64,000 nucleotides of DNA from Rhodococcus sp. X156. GTDB lineage: Bacteria; Actinomycetota; Actinomycetes; Mycobacteriales; Mycobacteriaceae. Shown piece by piece: positions 25,942-34,951 of the stretch. Where the stretch lies: NCBI RefSeq assembly GCF_004006015.1, contig NZ_CP034766.1:868001-932000 (forward strand), in the 5' to 3' direction. The notes under the pieces were generated by a model. It was not told the DNA's origin, ran no database searches, and saw only the letters and a program-made list of their open reading frames with translations. Numbering within the stretch: position 1 is the stretch's first letter; each line of letters starts with the position of its first letter. The position numbers were made by a program, and so were the translations under genes.

Positions 25942-26806
25942 CGTCGTTGCCGTGCTCGCCTGTCCGCACTGCACGCAATCCCTGGAGCAGGTGGGGCCGG
26001 CGCTGCGCTGCCCGGCCGGGCACAGCTTCGACCTCGCCCGCCAGGGCTACGTGGCCCTGCTGACCGGTGGGGGCCAGGCCGCCACCGGCGACAGCGCCGC
26101 GATGGTCGCCGCCCGCGCTCGCTTCCTCGACGCCGGGCACTACCAGCCGATCATGGACGCCGTGGCCGGCGAGGTGGCACGGGTGCAGCAGCGCCACCCC
26201 GGTGGCTGCGTGCTCGACGTCGGGGCGGGCACCGGCCACTACCTGGCCGCGGCGCTGGAGCAGGCGCCGGCGGCCTGCGGGGTGGCGGTGGACGCCTCCA
26301 AGGCGGCCGCGAAGGTGGCGGCTCGGGCGCACCCCCGGGCCGGCTCGGTGCTGGCCGACGCCTGGCGCCAGCTGCCCGTGGCCGACGCCGCGGTGTCGGT
26401 GGCGCTGACGGTGTTCGCCCCGCGCAGCGCGGGCGAGCTGCACCGCGCGCTCACCGACGACGGGTCGCTGGTGGTGGTCACCCCCACCCCGAACCACCTG
26501 GCCGAGCTGGTGGGGCCGCTGGGGCTGCTGCACGTGGACGAGCGCAAGCCGGAGCGGCTGGAGCAGGCGATGCAGGGCTACTTCGCCCGGCGCCGCCACA
26601 CCATGCTCGAGTTCACGATGACGCTGCGCCACCAGGACGTGCAGGACCTGGTGGGCATGGGGCCGTCGGCCTTCCACACCAGCGTCGCGGAGCTGGCGGA
26701 GCGGGTGGCGGGGCTGGAGGACCCGCTGACCGTGACCGCGTCCACCGTGGTCTCGGTGTACCAGCCGCTGGTGCGGGTGGGCAGCGCCGCCCCGCAGCAC
26801 GGCTAG
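25931..26806 (+). CDS. RlmA-like 23S rRNA (guanine-N1) methyltransferase
   Basis: 291 residues. A zinc finger made by Cys11, Cys14, Cys27 and His31 is followed by a Rossmann methyltransferase fold with VLDVGAGTGHYL (about 93-104), as in RlmA(I)/RlmA(II). That family methylates G745 or G748 of 23S rRNA; the II type gives tylosin/mycinosyl-macrolide resistance in producers. The type cannot be decided here. GTG 25931 lies inside the MFS 3' end, so translation is coupled. Confidence 0.83.
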   Translation: MLPDVVAVLACPHCTQSLEQVGPALRCPAGHSFDLARQGYVALLTGGGQAATGDSAAMVAARARFLDAGHYQPIMDAVAGEVARVQQRHPGGCVLDVGAGTGHYLAAALEQAPAACGVAVDASKAAAKVAARAHPRAGSVLADAWRQLPVADAAVSVALTVFAPRSAGELHRALTDDGSLVVVTPTPNHLAELVGPLGLLHVDERKPERLEQAMQGYFARRRHTMLEFTMTLRHQDVQDLVGMGPSAFHTSVAELAERVAGLEDPLTVTASTVVSVYQPLVRVGSAAPQHG

Positions 26807-26823
26807 GGGTTGGGAGCTAGGGG

Positions 26824-27978
26824 CTACTGCAGCACAGTCCGGTACACGGCCAGGGTCTGCTCGGCGATGGACGCCCAGGAGAACTCGGCGATGGCCCGCT
26901 CGCGGCCGGCGGCACCCATCCTGGCCGCACGGGCGGGGTCGGCGACCAGCTCGTTCACCGCCGCGGCCAGGTCGCGGCGGAACGCCTCCGGGTCGGCGGC
27001 GTCGTGGTGCACCAGCAGGCCGGTGCGCCCGTCGTCGACCACCTCGGGGATGCCGCCCACGTCGGAGGCCACCACCGCGGTGCCACAGGCCATCGCCTCC
27101 AGGTTCACGATGCCCAGCGGCTCGTACACCGAGGGACAGACGAACACCGTGGCCGCTGCCAGCAGCTCGCGCACGTCGCCGGCGGGCAGCATCTCCCGCA
27201 CCCAGAACACCCCGCTGCGGGTGGCGGACAGCTCGGTGACGGCCTGCTCGATCTCGGTGGCCAGCTCAGGGGTGTCCGGTGCGCCGGCGCAGAGCACCAG
27301 CTGGGCGTCGGGGTGCAGGTGGTGGGCGGCCGCCACCAGGTGGCCCACGCCCTTCTGCCGGGTGATGCGGCCGACGAACACCACCACCGGCCGGTCCGGG
27401 TCCACGCCCAGGCGCTCGAGCACCTCGGTGCCCGCGCCAGGGTGGTACGCCTCGGTGTCGATGCCGTTGCGCACCACGTGCACCCGTTCCGGCGCCAGGG
27501 ACGTGTAGCAGGCGAGCACGTCCGCGCGCATGCCCTCACTCACGGCGATCACGGCGTCGGCGTGCTCCATGGCGGTGCGCTCCACCCAGGAGGAGACGCG
27601 GTAGCCGCCACCGAGCTGCTCGGCCTTCCACGGGCGGCGCGGCTCCAGGGAGTGCGCGGTGAGCACGTGCGGCACCCCGTGCAGCAGCGCCGAGAGGTGG
27701 CCGGCCATGCCGGTGTACCAGGTGTGGGAGTGCACCAGGTCGGCTCCCGCCACGGCGTTGACGATGGAGAGGTCCGCCGACAGGGTGGCCAGGGCGGGGT
27801 TGGCGCCGGCCAGCTCGGGCGCAGGGGAGTGCGCGACGGCCCCAGGGCGTGGGGCGCCGATGCAGTGCACGTCCACCTCGCACAGCGCCCGGAGCTGGGT
27901 CACCAGCTCGGTGACGTGCACGCCGGCCCCGCCGTACACCTCGGGCGGGTACTCCTTGGTCAACACAGCTACTCGCAC
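26824..27978 (-). CDS. glgM: Alpha-maltose-1-phosphate synthase / glycogen synthase (GT4, actinobacterial type)
   Basis: 384 residues from GTG 27978. GT4 retaining glycosyltransferase: KEYPPEVYGGAGVHV binds the donor, and PSVYEPLGIVNLEAMA contains the E-x7-E motif. In mycobacteria the equivalent Rv1212c, first called GlgA, makes maltose-1-phosphate from ADP-glucose (GlgM) for the GlgE alpha-glucan route. It is divergent from glgC, which makes ADP-glucose. A TACGGT -10 lies 7 nt before the GTG, which excludes the longer form. Confidence 0.88.
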   Translation of the reverse strand: MRVAVLTKEYPPEVYGGAGVHVTELVTQLRALCEVDVHCIGAPRPGAVAHSPAPELAGANPALATLSADLSIVNAVAGADLVHSHTWYTGMAGHLSALLHGVPHVLTAHSLEPRRPWKAEQLGGGYRVSSWVERTAMEHADAVIAVSEGMRADVLACYTSLAPERVHVVRNGIDTEAYHPGAGTEVLERLGVDPDRPVVVFVGRITRQKGVGHLVAAAHHLHPDAQLVLCAGAPDTPELATEIEQAVTELSATRSGVFWVREMLPAGDVRELLAAATVFVCPSVYEPLGIVNLEAMACGTAVVASDVGGIPEVVDDGRTGLLVHHDAADPEAFRRDLAAAVNELVADPARAARMGAAGRERAIAEFSWASIAEQTLAVYRTVLQ

Positions 27979-27985
27979 ACCACGA

Positions 27986-27991
27986 ACCGTA
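27986..27991 (-). promoter_or_regulatory. -10 element of glgM
   Basis: TACGGT on the minus strand, 7 nt before GTG 27978; leaderless. Confidence 0.45.
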
Positions 27992-28061
27992 TCGTCTCGC
28001 CGCCGAGACGCCACGCCGCACCGTGGGTGGACGCCGTGTGGCTCGAAGCGGGCGGAACGGC

Positions 28062-28067
28062 TAGATT
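28062..28067 (+). promoter_or_regulatory. -10 element of glgC
   Basis: TAGATT ends 6 nt before GTG 28074; leaderless. The 95-bp gap to glgM holds both promoters. Confidence 0.5.
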
Positions 28068-28073
28068 TGCGCT

Positions 28074-29297
28074 GTGCGTAGTCAGCCGAACGTGCTCGGG
28101 ATCGTCCTTGCGGGTGGTGAGGGCAAGCGTCTCTACCCCCTCACTGCAGATCGGGCCAAGCCCGCGGTGCCGTTCGGGGGTGCCTACCGACTGATCGACT
28201 TCGTGCTCTCCAACATGGTGAACGCCGGCTACACCCGGATCTGCGTGCTCACGCAGTACAAGTCGCACTCGTTGGACCGGCACATCGCCCAGACCTGGCG
28301 GCTGTCCGGTCTCACCGGTGAGTACATCGCCCCGGTGCCTGCCCAGCAGCGCCTCGGGCCGCGCTGGTACACCGGCAGCGCCGACGCCATCTACCAGTCC
28401 TGGAACCTGGTGGACGACGAGCGCCCGGAGCACGTGGTGGTGTTCGGCGCCGACCACGTCTACCGGATGGATCCCGAGCAGATGGTGGCGCGCCACATCG
28501 AGTCCGGCGCGGGCGTCACCGTGGCGGGCATCAGGGTGCCGCGCAGCGAGGCCCACGCCTTCGGCTGCATCGACGCCGACGCCGACGGCAAGATCACCCG
28601 CTTCCTGGAGAAGCCGGTGGACCCGCCGGGGACCGCCGACGACCCGGACGTCACCTTCGCCTCCATGGGCAACTACGTGTTCTCCACCGAGGTGCTGCTC
28701 AAGGCCATCCACGCCGACGCCGGCCAGGACGGCTCCGACCACGACATGGGCGGGGACATCATCCCGGCCCTGGTGGAGGCGGGCCTCGCGCACGTCTACG
28801 ACTTCGCCGACAACGTGGTGCCCGGGGCCACCGAGCGCGACCGCGGCTACTGGCGCGACGTGGGGACGGTGGACGCCTTCTACGACGCGCACATGGACCT
28901 GGTGTCGGTGCACCCGGTGTTCAACCTCTACAACCAGCGCTGGCCGATCCGCTCGGCCACGGACATGCGGCCCCCCGCCAAGTTCGTGCACGGTGGCCTG
29001 GCCCAGGAGTCCATCGTGGGTGCCGGCAGCATCATCTCCGGTGCGACCGTGCGCAACTCGGTGCTCAGCTCGGACGTGGTGGTCAGTGAGGGCGCCAGCG
29101 TGGACGGCAGCGTGCTGATGCCCGGCGTGCGGATCGGCCGGGGCGCGGTGGTGCGCAACGCGATCCTGGACAAGAACGTGGTGGTCGACCCGGGCGTGAT
29201 CATCGGGGTGGACCACGAGCACGACAGGCAGCGCTACACCGTCAGCCCCGGCGGCATCGTGGTGGTGGGCAAGGGCTTGCGCGTCGACCACGGCTGA
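28074..29297 (+). CDS. glgC: Glucose-1-phosphate adenylyltransferase
   Basis: 407 residues. [20 protein letters not shown] is the nucleotidyltransferase loop and FLEKPVDPP the sugar-binding signature; the C-terminal quarter is a left-handed beta helix with hexapeptide repeats (allosteric domain). It makes ADP-glucose from ATP and glucose 1-phosphate for GlgM/GlgA and is usually the regulated step of glycogen synthesis. The stop codon lies inside the first of three 14-bp tandem repeats that lead into a terminator. Confidence 0.96.
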   Translation: MRSQPNVLGIVLAGGEGKRLYPLTADRAKPAVPFGGAYRLIDFVLSNMVNAGYTRICVLTQYKSHSLDRHIAQTWRLSGLTGEYIAPVPAQQRLGPRWYTGSADAIYQSWNLVDDERPEHVVVFGADHVYRMDPEQMVARHIESGAGVTVAGIRVPRSEAHAFGCIDADADGKITRFLEKPVDPPGTADDPDVTFASMGNYVFSTEVLLKAIHADAGQDGSDHDMGGDIIPALVEAGLAHVYDFADNVVPGATERDRGYWRDVGTVDAFYDAHMDLVSVHPVFNLYNQRWPIRSATDMRPPAKFVHGGLAQESIVGAGSIISGATVRNSVLSSDVVVSEGASVDGSVLMPGVRIGRGAVVRNAILDKNVVVDPGVIIGVDHEHDRQRYTVSPGGIVVVGKGLRVDHG

Positions 29298-29326
29298 ACG
29301 ACCACGGCTGAACGACGACGGCTGAG
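29285..29326 (+). repeat. Three 14-bp tandem repeats at the glgC stop codon
   Basis: Units CGACCACGGCTGAA, CGACCACGGCTGAA and CGACGACGGCTGAG. The first carries the glgC stop; the third forms the left arm of the terminator hairpin. Confidence 0.85.
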
Positions 29327-29352
29327 CGCGCCCCGTGGGTGCGCTCAGCCGT
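29318..29352 (+). terminator. Terminator between glgC and the O-methyltransferase gene
   Basis: 12-bp perfect stem ACGGCTGAGCGC / GCGCTCAGCCGT with an 11-nt loop. It lies between convergent genes, so it probably serves both. Confidence 0.75.
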
Positions 29353-29375
29353 GGTCGGAAGCGGGGTGGAGCCGG

Positions 29376-30026
29376 CTAGCTGGTGAGCATCGCGGCCTGC
29401 AGGCCCTCGCCCACGGGCAGCAGGACCGAGACGAAGCGGTCGTCCTCGGCGATCAGGCGCTCTGTCTCGCGCAGGGCCACGGTGGCCGGGTCACGCTGGG
29501 CCGGGTCGGCGATGCGGCCCCCGGCCAGCGAGCCGTGCAGCACCACCACGCCGCCCGGACGGAGCAGGCGGGTCGCCTCGGCCAGGTAGCGCGGGTGGTC
29601 GGCCGGAGCGGCGTCCACGAACACCAGGTCGTAGCCGCCGTCGGTGAGGCGCGGCAGCACCTCGAGCGCGCGACCGTTGATCAGCCGGAAGCGGTGCGAG
29701 GACAAGCCGGCGTCGCTGAACGCCCGGCGCGCGGCGCGCTGGTGCTCCGGCTCGATGTCGATGGTGGTGAGCACGCCGTCGGGGCGCATGCCGCGCAGCA
29801 GCCACAGCCCGCTGACCCCGGTTCCGGTGCCGACCTCCACCACGGTGCGGGCCGCCATGACGCTGGCGAGGAAGGACAAGGTGGCGCCTGCCGAGGCTGT
29901 CACGGGCTTGGCGCCAAGGTCCTCGGCGCGCTCCCGGGCCGAGTGCAGCACCTCGTCCTCCACGACGGAGCTCTCCACGTGGGCAAAGGTGCGCTCGGCT
30001 GGGTTCGGTGGCACGCTAGAAGTCAC
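29376..30026 (-). CDS. O-methyltransferase (catechol-type, Rv1220c-like)
   Basis: 216-residue class I SAM-dependent methyltransferase of the caffeoyl-CoA/catechol O-methyltransferase family. VVEVGTGTGVSGLWLL is motif I; DLVFVDAAPADHPRYL carries the metal-binding aspartate region. The natural substrate is unknown. A TAACCT -10 ends 6 nt before GTG 30026. It is divergent from sigE, as in mycobacteria. Confidence 0.87.
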   Translation of the reverse strand: MTSSVPPNPAERTFAHVESSVVEDEVLHSARERAEDLGAKPVTASAGATLSFLASVMAARTVVEVGTGTGVSGLWLLRGMRPDGVLTTIDIEPEHQRAARRAFSDAGLSSHRFRLINGRALEVLPRLTDGGYDLVFVDAAPADHPRYLAEATRLLRPGGVVVLHGSLAGGRIADPAQRDPATVALRETERLIAEDDRFVSVLLPVGEGLQAAMLTS

Positions 30027-30032
30027 CTAGCG

Positions 30033-30038
30033 AGGTTA
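30033..30038 (-). promoter_or_regulatory. -10 element of the O-methyltransferase gene
   Basis: TAACCT on the minus strand, 6 nt before GTG 30026; leaderless. Confidence 0.5.
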
Positions 30039-30176
30039 TCGTCACGGTGCGGTCAAGAGGTGTAGGCGCGCTGTCATCGCCACTCTCAGGTGTCGCACAG
30101 GTGGTTCTCATCGTCGTCTCACCCGGAGCGGGAATGCTCGAGGCTTCGACGCAGGCATGAGGCGAACCGGTCGAGC

Positions 30177-30202
30177 GGAACAGCGCGAACCTCATGTGTG
30201 TT
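30177..30202 (+). promoter_or_regulatory. ECF-type promoter upstream of sigE
   Basis: GGAAC (30177-30181), 18-bp spacer, GTT (30200-30202). This matches the GGAAC/GTT consensus recalled for SigE/SigH-type ECF factors, so it suggests autoregulation or control by a related sigma factor. Confidence 0.5.
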
Positions 30203-30264
30203 GAACAGAACGCCTGGTGTCCACGACACGGCCCCAGGCACTGACCGGAGGCAGCCACCACCAC

Positions 30265-30894
30265 ATGACACCCGCCAGCGAACGCCGCCAGGACCTCCCG
30301 TCCACTGACAGCTCGCCGGCTGCGACCGCCCACGTTGCCGGCTTCAGCCCCGAGGACACCGAGTGGGTCCTGCCCACCTGGGACGAGGTGGTGCGCGACC
30401 ACGCCGACCGGGTTTACCGGCTGGCCTACCGGCTCTCGGGCAACCAGCACGATGCGGAGGACCTCACCCAGGAGACCTTCATCCGGGTGTTCCGCTCGCT
30501 GTCCAGCTTCCAGCCGGGCACGTTCGAGGGCTGGCTGCACCGCATCACCACCAACCTCTTCCTGGACATGGTCCGCCGCCGCAACCGCGTGCGCATGGAG
30601 GCCCTCCCGGAGGACTACGACCGGGTTCCCGGCGACGAGCCCAGCCCCGAGCAGGCGTTCGCCTCCGCCCACTTCGACTCCGACCTGCAGGAGGCGCTGG
30701 ACGCCCTCCCGCCCGAGTTCCGGGCCGCCGTGGTGCTCTGTGACATCGAAGGGTTGTCATACGAGGAGATTGGGGCAACGCTGGGGGTGAAGATGGGGAC
30801 GGTGCGCAGCCGGATCCACCGGGGCCGGCAAGCGCTGCGGGCCGCCCTGGAGCGCAAGGGCAGGATGGGCGCGTACTCGGCAGCCGCCGGTTGA
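30265..30894 (+). CDS. sigE: ECF sigma factor SigE
   Basis: 209 residues from ATG 30265; GTG 30217 would add 16. Region 2 has [20 protein letters not shown] and [12 protein letters not shown]; region 4 has [20 protein letters not shown] and [17 protein letters not shown], almost identical to mycobacterial SigE. SigE controls the cell-envelope stress response. The neighbours are its anti-sigma factor, the HtrA protease and TatB. GGAGG lies 13 nt before ATG 30265, rather far, so the start is not certain. Confidence 0.93.
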   Translation: MTPASERRQDLPSTDSSPAATAHVAGFSPEDTEWVLPTWDEVVRDHADRVYRLAYRLSGNQHDAEDLTQETFIRVFRSLSSFQPGTFEGWLHRITTNLFLDMVRRRNRVRMEALPEDYDRVPGDEPSPEQAFASAHFDSDLQEALDALPPEFRAAVVLCDIEGLSYEEIGATLGVKMGTVRSRIHRGRQALRAALERKGRMGAYSAAAG

Positions 30895-30983
30895 GCGTGG
30901 CTCCGCTCGGCCCGGGCACGGGGTCGTGAGAGCACCGAGCACGACCAGAGAAGCAGCGAGAGACAGCACTGAGGAGGTTGCGG

Positions 30984-31628
30984 ATGAGCCAGGACGCCCC
31001 CGGCTCTCGCGGCGCGAGCCGCTTGCGCAGCGCATGGGCCTCCGCCGGCCGATCCTCGACCGAGCACCTCGCCTCCGAGGCCGTCGTGGCCTACGTCGAC
31101 GGCGAGCTGACCATGACCGCTCACCAGCGTGCCGCTGCCCACCTGGGCACGTGCCCGGAGTGCGCGGCCGAGGTGGACGGCCAGCAGCGTGCGCGCTCAG
31201 CGGTGCGCTCCGCCGCCCCGCTGGCGGTGCCGGCCGGGCTGCAGAGCCTGCTGTGCGGGATACCGCAGAGCCAGCAGCGCACCCGTCCCCAGCAGGTCGC
31301 CCAGCGCCAGGTTCCCCAGCGCCAGGTTCCCCAGCAGCAGGTCACCCGAGAGCGCAGCCCTGGTCGGCGCAGCACCCCCCCGCCGCGCCGCAGCAACCGG
31401 GGCGCGGTTCCGCTGGCCGTGGCCACGGTGTCCGCGCTGGCGGTGGGCGCGCTCACCATGGTGGTGACTTCTCCTGCTGCCGGACCCCGCAGCGCGCCGA
31501 CCCCGCGGGCCAGCAGCTCGCCGACCGTGGTGGGCGCGACCCTGCAGTCGGCCAAGGTCCCCGCACGCGCGATCGGCGCCAGCGTCAGCGCCACCTCCTG
31601 GGCAGGGCAGACGCGGACTTCACCGTAG
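30984..31628 (+). CDS. rseA: Anti-sigma-E factor RseA
   Basis: 214 residues. A zinc-associated anti-sigma motif HLGTCPEC (His53, Cys57, Cys60) lies in the cytoplasmic N-terminal domain. A Gln/Val/Pro repeat linker (about 103-125), a basic stretch and one hydrophobic segment (about 138-160) follow. It should hold SigE inactive until envelope or redox stress. GAGGAGG 6 nt before ATG 30984 is a strong ribosome binding site. It lies 89 bp after sigE in the same direction. Confidence 0.87.
   Translation: MSQDAPGSRGASRLRSAWASAGRSSTEHLASEAVVAYVDGELTMTAHQRAAAHLGTCPECAAEVDGQQRARSAVRSAAPLAVPAGLQSLLCGIPQSQQRTRPQQVAQRQVPQRQVPQQQVTRERSPGRRSTPPPRRSNRGAVPLAVATVSALAVGALTMVVTSPAAGPRSAPTPRASSSPTVVGATLQSAKVPARAIGASVSATSWAGQTRTSP
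31301..31345 (+). repeat. Three 15-bp repeats inside rseA
   Basis: Two identical units CCAGCGCCAGGTTCC and one variant encode the QRQVP-type linker before the transmembrane segment. Confidence 0.75.
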
Positions 31629-31719
31629 GTCGGGCAGGCTAGCCCCCTATCCTGGCTGCCACGGGACTCTGCAAGGGCGCCCGGACGCCGTCGACACCGA
31701 TGAGGGGTATCCGCCGAAC

Positions 31720-33228
31720 ATGACCGAACCGGGCGTGAGCTCCCCTCGTGCGGGCGAGCGCGGTCCCGAGGGGAGCCAGCCGCCGCGCCTCCAGCCGCGC
31801 CGCGTGCAGCGTCCCCCGATCGACCCGCAGCAGGCCCAGGTCTTCGGCCGCCCCCACGGCGTGGCTGGTTCCTTCGCTGGCGCCGCCCAGCGCCGTCGCG
31901 ACCCGCGGATGGTGTCCGCCCCGCCGCCTGACCCGGCGCTGGCCCAGGCGTTCGGCCGTCCCCCCGGCGCGCAGGCGAGCCTGCAGCGCGGGGCCCCGGA
32001 GACCGTCGGGCCCACCGAGCTGGCGGAGAGCGACCCCTGGCGCGACGCCCGCTCCGGTGCGCGCCCCGGGCCACCGGCTCTTGGCGAGGACACCGAGCCG
32101 GAGGCCGAACCTGGCCCGCCCACGGCGAAGCTGGGTGCCCGTGAGCTGCTGCTGGGCTCCCGGGTCCGCCCGAGCGCCCTGGCCGCGCTGGTGGTCCTGG
32201 CGCTGGCGGTGGGAGCGATCGGCGGCCTCGTCGGGCGCGGCACCGCCGACGTCACCTCCGCGCTCACCGACGCCAACGTCACCCTGGCCCAGGTCGACGA
32301 CGGCGCGGCACCGCCGGCCAACGGAGTGGCGGCGACGGCTGCCGCCGTGCTGCCCTCGGTGGTGTCGGTGGAGGTCCGTGCCGGGGACACCGGTGGCAGC
32401 GGGTCCGGCGTGGTCATCGACGGCGGCGGCTACATCGTCACCAACAACCACGTCATTTCCCAGGCGGCCACCAACCCCTCCGGGGCCACCCTGGACGTGG
32501 TGTTCTCCGACGGAACCCGGCAGCGGGCGCAGATCGTCGGTCGCGACACCAAGACCGACCTGGCCGTGCTGCGCGCCACCACCCCCAACCTCACGGTGGC
32601 GCAGCTGGGCCGCTCCAACCAGCTCAACGTCGGCGACCCGGTGATCGCCATCGGCTCTCCGCTGGGCCTGGCCGGCACCGTCACCACCGGCATCATCAGC
32701 GCCAAGCAGCGTCCGGTGCGGTTGTCCGGCGACGGCACCGACACTGACGCGGTGATCGACGCGCTGCAGACCGACGCCGCCATCAACCCCGGCAACTCTG
32801 GCGGTCCGCTGGTGGACTACGAGGGTCGGGTGGTGGGGATCAACTCCGCCATCCGGACCTCCGGCGGGGACTCCGGTGGTTCCATCGGCCTGGGCTTCGC
32901 CATCCCCGTGGACCAGGTGACGGCCGTGGCTCAGGAGATCATCCGCACCGGATCGATGCGCCACCCCACCATCGGGGTGAACGTCCGCTCGGTGACCGAC
33001 GGCTCCACCGACGGGGCCGCGGTGGCCAACGTGCAGGACGGCAGCGCCGCCGCGCGGGCCGGGCTGGCCGAGGGCGACGTCATCGTCCAGGTGGGCGACC
33101 GCACCATCGCCGGCGCCGAGGAGCTCACCGTGGCCATCCAGGAGCGGACCATCGGCGAGCCGGTGCCCCTGCGCGTGGTGCGGGCCGGTCGCACCATCGA
33201 CATCCAGGTCACTCCGGACTCCGACTGA
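31720..33228 (+). CDS. htrA: HtrA/DegP-family serine protease, membrane anchored
   Basis: 502 residues: long cytoplasmic Pro-rich region (1-150) with two copies of a DPxxAQxFGRP motif (32-52 and 68-88), one transmembrane helix (152-171), a trypsin-like domain with His244 (NNHVI), Asp280 (KTDLAVL) and Ser360 (GNSGGP), and a C-terminal PDZ domain (about 405-502). It acts outside the membrane on misfolded proteins. In the SigE locus it may degrade or respond to envelope stress together with RseA. A TATCCT (31648-31653) is a possible -10. Confidence 0.93.
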   Translation: MTEPGVSSPRAGERGPEGSQPPRLQPRRVQRPPIDPQQAQVFGRPHGVAGSFAGAAQRRRDPRMVSAPPPDPALAQAFGRPPGAQASLQRGAPETVGPTELAESDPWRDARSGARPGPPALGEDTEPEAEPGPPTAKLGARELLLGSRVRPSALAALVVLALAVGAIGGLVGRGTADVTSALTDANVTLAQVDDGAAPPANGVAATAAAVLPSVVSVEVRAGDTGGSGSGVVIDGGGYIVTNNHVISQAATNPSGATLDVVFSDGTRQRAQIVGRDTKTDLAVLRATTPNLTVAQLGRSNQLNVGDPVIAIGSPLGLAGTVTTGIISAKQRPVRLSGDGTDTDAVIDALQTDAAINPGNSGGPLVDYEGRVVGINSAIRTSGGDSGGSIGLGFAIPVDQVTAVAQEIIRTGSMRHPTIGVNVRSVTDGSTDGAAVANVQDGSAAARAGLAEGDVIVQVGDRTIAGAEELTVAIQERTIGEPVPLRVVRAGRTIDIQVTPDSD

Positions 33229-33241
33229 GCCCGTCGGGCCG

Positions 33242-33247
33242 TAGGCT
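33242..33247 (+). promoter_or_regulatory. -10 element of tatB
   Basis: TAGGCT ends 6 nt before GTG 33254; leaderless, giving tatB a promoter of its own after htrA. Confidence 0.45.
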
Positions 33248-33253
33248 GAGCCC

Positions 33254-33706
33254 GTGTTCGGAAACATCGGCTGGGCCGAGTTCGCCGTCCTGGCGGTCGC
33301 AGGCCTGTTCATCCTCGGCCCGGAGCGCCTGCCGTCGGCGGCAGCCTGGCTGGCCCGCACCCTCAAGCAGGTCCGCGAGTACGCCACCGGTGCGCGTGAC
33401 CAGCTCAAGGACGAGCTGGGCCCGGAGTTCGACGATCTGCGCAAGCCGCTGGCCGACCTGCAGGAGCTGCGCAACCTCAACCCCCGCACCGCCATCACCA
33501 AGCACCTCTTCGACGGCGACGAGTCGTTCCTGTTCGGGCCGAGCTCCCCGGCCGGTCAGGTCACCGAGGCCGTGCAGGACGCCCGGGGCGCGGTGGACAT
33601 GACCAAGCCCGGCGCAGACCTGACCAAGACCCGGGTGAACCCGGAGACCCGCCCCGCGCCGCTGGCCAGGGACGAGCGGCCGCCCTACGACGCCGACGCC
33701 ACCTGA
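33254..33706 (+). CDS. tatB: Sec-independent translocase subunit TatB
   Basis: 150 residues. [20 protein letters not shown] is the short N-terminal transmembrane helix followed by the LGPERLP hinge and an amphipathic helix, the TatA/B hallmark; the length and the Glu near residue 9 favour TatB. It recruits folded twin-arginine substrates with TatC, which is not in the window. The stop codon is inside the terminator stem shared with mrp. Confidence 0.92.
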   Translation: MFGNIGWAEFAVLAVAGLFILGPERLPSAAAWLARTLKQVREYATGARDQLKDELGPEFDDLRKPLADLQELRNLNPRTAITKHLFDGDESFLFGPSSPAGQVTEAVQDARGAVDMTKPGADLTKTRVNPETRPAPLARDERPPYDADAT

Positions 33707-33736
33707 GCCCACGCACGAGGCGCGGCTCAGGTGGCG
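33697..33736 (+). terminator. Terminator between tatB and mrp
   Basis: 13-bp perfect stem CGCCACCTGAGCC / GGCTCAGGTGGCG with a 14-nt loop. The left arm includes the tatB stop. It lies between convergent genes. Confidence 0.7.
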
Positions 33737-33779
33737 CGGGGTTGGCTGGCCAGCAGCGTGCCGGCGGGACGCGCTGGTG

Positions 33780-34922
33780 TCAGGCGCTGCGGGACGGGCT
33801 CACGTTCAGCGACATCCCGGCCAGCCCACGGGCCCGGCGGGACAGCTTGTCCGCCACCGACTGGAGCGCGATCGCGGCGGGGGAGTCCGGCGCGCTGAGC
33901 ACGATGGGCACTCCGGCGTCGCCGGCCTCACGCACCCGGGTCTCCAGCGGGATCTGACCCAGCAGCGGGACGTCGGCACCCACGGCCTGGGTGAGCCGCT
34001 CGGCCACCGCGGCCCCGCCGCCGGAGCCGAAGACGTCCATCCGGGTGCCGTCGGGCAGCTCCAGCCACGACATGTTCTCCACCACGCCGGCCAGGCGCTG
34101 GCGGGTCTGCAGCGCGATGGCGCCGGCTCGCTCGGCCACCTCGGCGGCAGCCTGCTGCGGGGTGGTGACCACCAGGATCTCCGCCCCCGGGATGAGCTGG
34201 GCCACCGAGATGGCCACGTCACCGGTGCCCGGCGGCAGGTCCAGCAGCAGCACGTCCAGGTCACCCCAGAACACGTCGGCCAGGAACTGCTGCAGCGCGC
34301 GGTGCAGCATGGGTCCGCGCCACACCACCGGGGCGTTGCCCGGGGTGAACTGGGCGATGGAGATCAGCTTCACCCCGTGCGACTGCGGGGGCATGATCAT
34401 CTTCTCCACCTGGGTGGGCGCGGCGTCGGTGCCCATCATGCGGGGGATGGAGTGGCCGTAGATGTCGGCGTCCAGCACGCCCACGGACAGGCCCTTGGCG
34501 GCCATCGCCGCAGCCAGGTTCACCGTCACGCTGGACTTGCCCACGCCGCCCTTGCCGGAGGCCACCGCGTAGACCCGGGTGAGCGAGCCCGGCTGGGCGA
34601 ACGGGATGACCGGGTCGGCGGAGTCGCCGCGCAGGTTCTTGCGCAGCTCGGTGCGCTGGGCGTCGTCCATCACCGACAGCTCCACGTTCACCGCGCCCAC
34701 GCCAGGGACGTCGGCGACCGCGGTGGTCACCCGATCGATGATCTCGCTGCGCATGGGGCAGCCGGCGACGGTGAGGTACACGCCCACGTCGACCCGTCCA
34801 TCGGGGCCGATCACGATGTCCTTGACCATGCCCAGCTCGGTGATGGGCTTGCGGATCTCGGGGTCGTTCACACGGGAGAGCGCGGTACGGATGGCGTCTT
34901 CACTGGGTTCCACTGGCGCCAT
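33780..34922 (-). CDS. mrp: Mrp/NBP35-family Fe-S carrier ATPase
   Basis: 380 residues from ATG 34922. An N-terminal MIP18/DUF59 domain (RVNDPEIRKPITELGMV) precedes a deviant Walker A P-loop GKGGVGKSSV (about 124-133). ApbC/Mrp proteins load and transfer Fe-S clusters. The CxxC usually used for cluster binding near the C-terminus is not seen, as in many actinobacterial members. A TACCAT -10-like site overlaps the ATG, so GTG 34913 may be the true leaderless start. Confidence 0.9.
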   Translation of the reverse strand: MAPVEPSEDAIRTALSRVNDPEIRKPITELGMVKDIVIGPDGRVDVGVYLTVAGCPMRSEIIDRVTTAVADVPGVGAVNVELSVMDDAQRTELRKNLRGDSADPVIPFAQPGSLTRVYAVASGKGGVGKSSVTVNLAAAMAAKGLSVGVLDADIYGHSIPRMMGTDAAPTQVEKMIMPPQSHGVKLISIAQFTPGNAPVVWRGPMLHRALQQFLADVFWGDLDVLLLDLPPGTGDVAISVAQLIPGAEILVVTTPQQAAAEVAERAGAIALQTRQRLAGVVENMSWLELPDGTRMDVFGSGGGAAVAERLTQAVGADVPLLGQIPLETRVREAGDAGVPIVLSAPDSPAAIALQSVADKLSRRARGLAGMSLNVSPSRSA

Positions 34923-34926
34923 GGTA
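34921..34926 (-). promoter_or_regulatory. Possible -10 element of mrp
   Basis: TACCAT on the minus strand overlaps ATG 34922 and ends 7 nt before in-frame GTG 34913. Confidence 0.3.
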
Positions 34927-34951
34927 GGGGGACGCGCCGAACCCGCCGCGC

